64,000 bases of DNA from Niveispirillum sp. SYP-B3756 (GTDB taxonomy: Bacteria; Pseudomonadota; Alphaproteobacteria; Azospirillales; Azospirillaceae): assembly GCF_009495745.1 (NCBI RefSeq), contig NZ_WIDQ01000001.1, positions 673,234 to 737,233 of the forward strand, read 5' to 3'. The notes under the pieces were generated by a model, which ran no database searches, had not been told where the DNA came from, and saw nothing but the letters and a program-made list of their open reading frames with translations. Position numbers and translations under genes: made by a program. Shown piece after piece: positions 63,112 to 64,000 of the stretch. Numbering within the stretch: the first letter of the stretch is position 1; every line of letters starts with the position of its first letter.

Positions 63112-63133
63112 GGTTCTTAATCCCGGCGTCCTA

Positions 63134-63931
63134 TCAACCCCCGATCCCTTCCACCGGGCGCAACACGGCATCATCCGGTAAGTCGATGAAAAACCGCTCT
63201 GCCAACAACGCGCGGAATTCCCGCTCGTCGCTGATCTGCCGTTCCTCCACCAGCACCCCATCCAGCCGTCGCCGGTACTGGCCGTTCAGCAGCGTATGGC
63301 GTTCCCGCAGGGTGGTGCGCGATGCGACGCGGTTCTGCACAAAGCGGGAACTGGGGTGGGTGGCGGTGAAGTGATTGCCGAAGGCCAGATCGGCATCCAC
63401 CACCGCCTCATCCCCGAACCAATAGAGCCCTAACCATTCCCCGTCGCGCCGGAGTTCCAGCTCCCAGCCGGGTGACCAGTCGGACGGGCGCAGGCGCCAG
63501 CGCTCCCCGCCGCTGTCATACTCCCCCGCCAGCAGCGGCAGCGGTTCGGCCAGGCAGGAGCCACCGAAGCCGACATCGGTAATGTAATCCTGCCCCTCCA
63601 CCGCCACCAGCAACAGCAGGTGGCTGCGCCCGCCCGGCTCCCCGCCCATGCGCACCCGCGCCAGCCGGCGGCGGGGGGTGAAGCCGACAGCTGCCAGGGC
63701 CAGCGCCAACAGGCTGTTTTGTTCAAAGCAATAGCCGCCGCGACGCTGGCCCACCAGCTTGGCGCAGATGGCTTCCGGTTCCAGCCGGATCGGCAGCCCC
63801 ATCTGGATATCCAGATTCTCAAACGGGATGTTGGCCGTATGGCCGGTATGGATGGCGTGCAGCCCGGCCAGAACGGGCAATACCGAACCGTCCAGCCCGA
63901 TGCGGGCCAGATAGGCGGAAAGATCGAACAT
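63134..63931 (-). CDS. nat: Arylamine N-acetyltransferase
   Basis: 265-aa acetyl-CoA-dependent enzyme with the Cys-His-Asp triad: Cys68 (RRGGYCFEQN), His104 (GRSHLLLLV) and Asp119 (ITDVGFGG). N-terminal FDLSAYLARIG and NIPFENLDI are typical. It N-acetylates aromatic amines and hydrazines. Complete. An ORF ending 27 bp upstream (63958-64000) may be the preceding gene of the same operon. Confidence 0.94.
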   Translation of the reverse strand: MFDLSAYLARIGLDGSVLPVLAGLHAIHTGHTANIPFENLDIQMGLPIRLEPEAICAKLVGQRRGGYCFEQNSLLALALAAVGFTPRRRLARVRMGGEPGGRSHLLLLVAVEGQDYITDVGFGGSCLAEPLPLLAGEYDSGGERWRLRPSDWSPGWELELRRDGEWLGLYWFGDEAVVDADLAFGNHFTATHPSSRFVQNRVASRTTLRERHTLLNGQYRRRLDGVLVEERQISDEREFRALLAERFFIDLPDDAVLRPVEGIGG

Positions 63932-63957
63932 GGGGTGGCTTTCCCTGCTGGATTTGC

Positions 63958-64000
63958 TTATGCCGCCGGCGGCTGCCAGGGGTCATAGGTGCCGAAATGC
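63958..64000 (-). CDS. Possible C-terminus of a protein cut by the window edge
   Basis: The minus-strand frame read from the window edge gives HFGTYDPWQPPAA and a TAA at 63958-63960, 26 bp before the NAT start. The Pro-rich C-terminal tail has coding flavour, but only 13 residues are visible. Confidence 0.3.
   Translation of the reverse strand, partial: HFGTYDPWQPPAA

Noticed and set aside
1-64000. CRISPR arrays, tRNA, rRNA, IS elements, prophage
   Set aside because: No regular spacer array, cloverleaf, or transposase/integrase-like ORF was seen.

Overview
The window looks like chromosomal DNA of a free-living, motile alphaproteobacterium, probably Rhodospirillales/Azospirillales (the Niveispirillum–Azospirillum neighbourhood). 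The evidence is very high GC, the rpsO-pnp and rpmI-rplT blocks, dnaK-dnaJ, a Cys-poor Fur/Mur-type regulator, a phytochrome-like c-di-GMP protein and several DUF families common in that group. No phage, plasmid, CRISPR, rRNA or tRNA signature was found. The genus is inference, since no database search was possible.

Layout. 1-5.6 kb: start of a PPC-domain exoprotein, ppa, pnp, rpsO, a DUF1178 gene and a PAS_5-like gene. 5.6-16.9 kb: a methyltransferase, a VapBC50-type PIN toxin/antitoxin pair, a TetR regulator divergent from an Mpo1-like gene and panE, a PatZ-like acyl-CoA synthetase/acetyltransferase, a Sel1 lipoprotein, a GST, and an unrecognised two-gene operon. 17-27.3 kb: a phytochrome-derived GGDEF-EAL protein, glutaredoxin, a Nit-type amidase, truA, a KamA/EpmB radical-SAM gene, ogt, an MFS exporter, two small membrane proteins and trmL. 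27.4-36.4 kb: hemF, a phosphatase, FIST, the conserved tesA / ybbA-ybbP divergent unit, PilZ, and an AidB-like dehydrogenase. 36.5-46 kb: an AT-flanked glycosyltransferase, Fur/Mur, dnaKJ, pheS, a vapBC pair whose toxin is frameshifted, rplT and rpmI. 46.3-64 kb: a chemoreceptor facing fliN, a secreted protease, rodZ-ispG, mepA, a DUF885 protein, phhA, a porin, a glycerophosphodiesterase, an HWE-type histidine kinase, argG and an arylamine N-acetyltransferase.

Main unexplained signals. (1) An intergenic repeat family of about 100-120 bp is present in at least seven intact or degenerate copies. All share a multi-hairpin layout (CCCTCA – hairpin – CTTGGCT – hairpin(s) – terminal hairpin). Stem sequences differ between copies, yet pairing is kept; several copies abut stop codons. 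(2) The phytochrome-like protein has lost the chromophore-binding residues and the GGDEF catalytic motif but keeps an intact EAL domain. (3) A vapC gene between rplT and pheS is broken by one missing base. pheT and infC are absent from their usual places. (4) An operon of two proline-rich/coiled proteins (14.4-16.9 kb) belongs to no family I can name.

Functional themes are translation and RNA decay (rpsO, pnp, rpmI, rplT, truA, trmL, pheS), protein quality control (dnaKJ), c-di-GMP and motility (EAL protein, PilZ, MCP, FliN), envelope biogenesis (RodZ, MepA, YbbAP, porin, IspG) and small-molecule stress handling (GST, glutaredoxin, NAT, Ogt).
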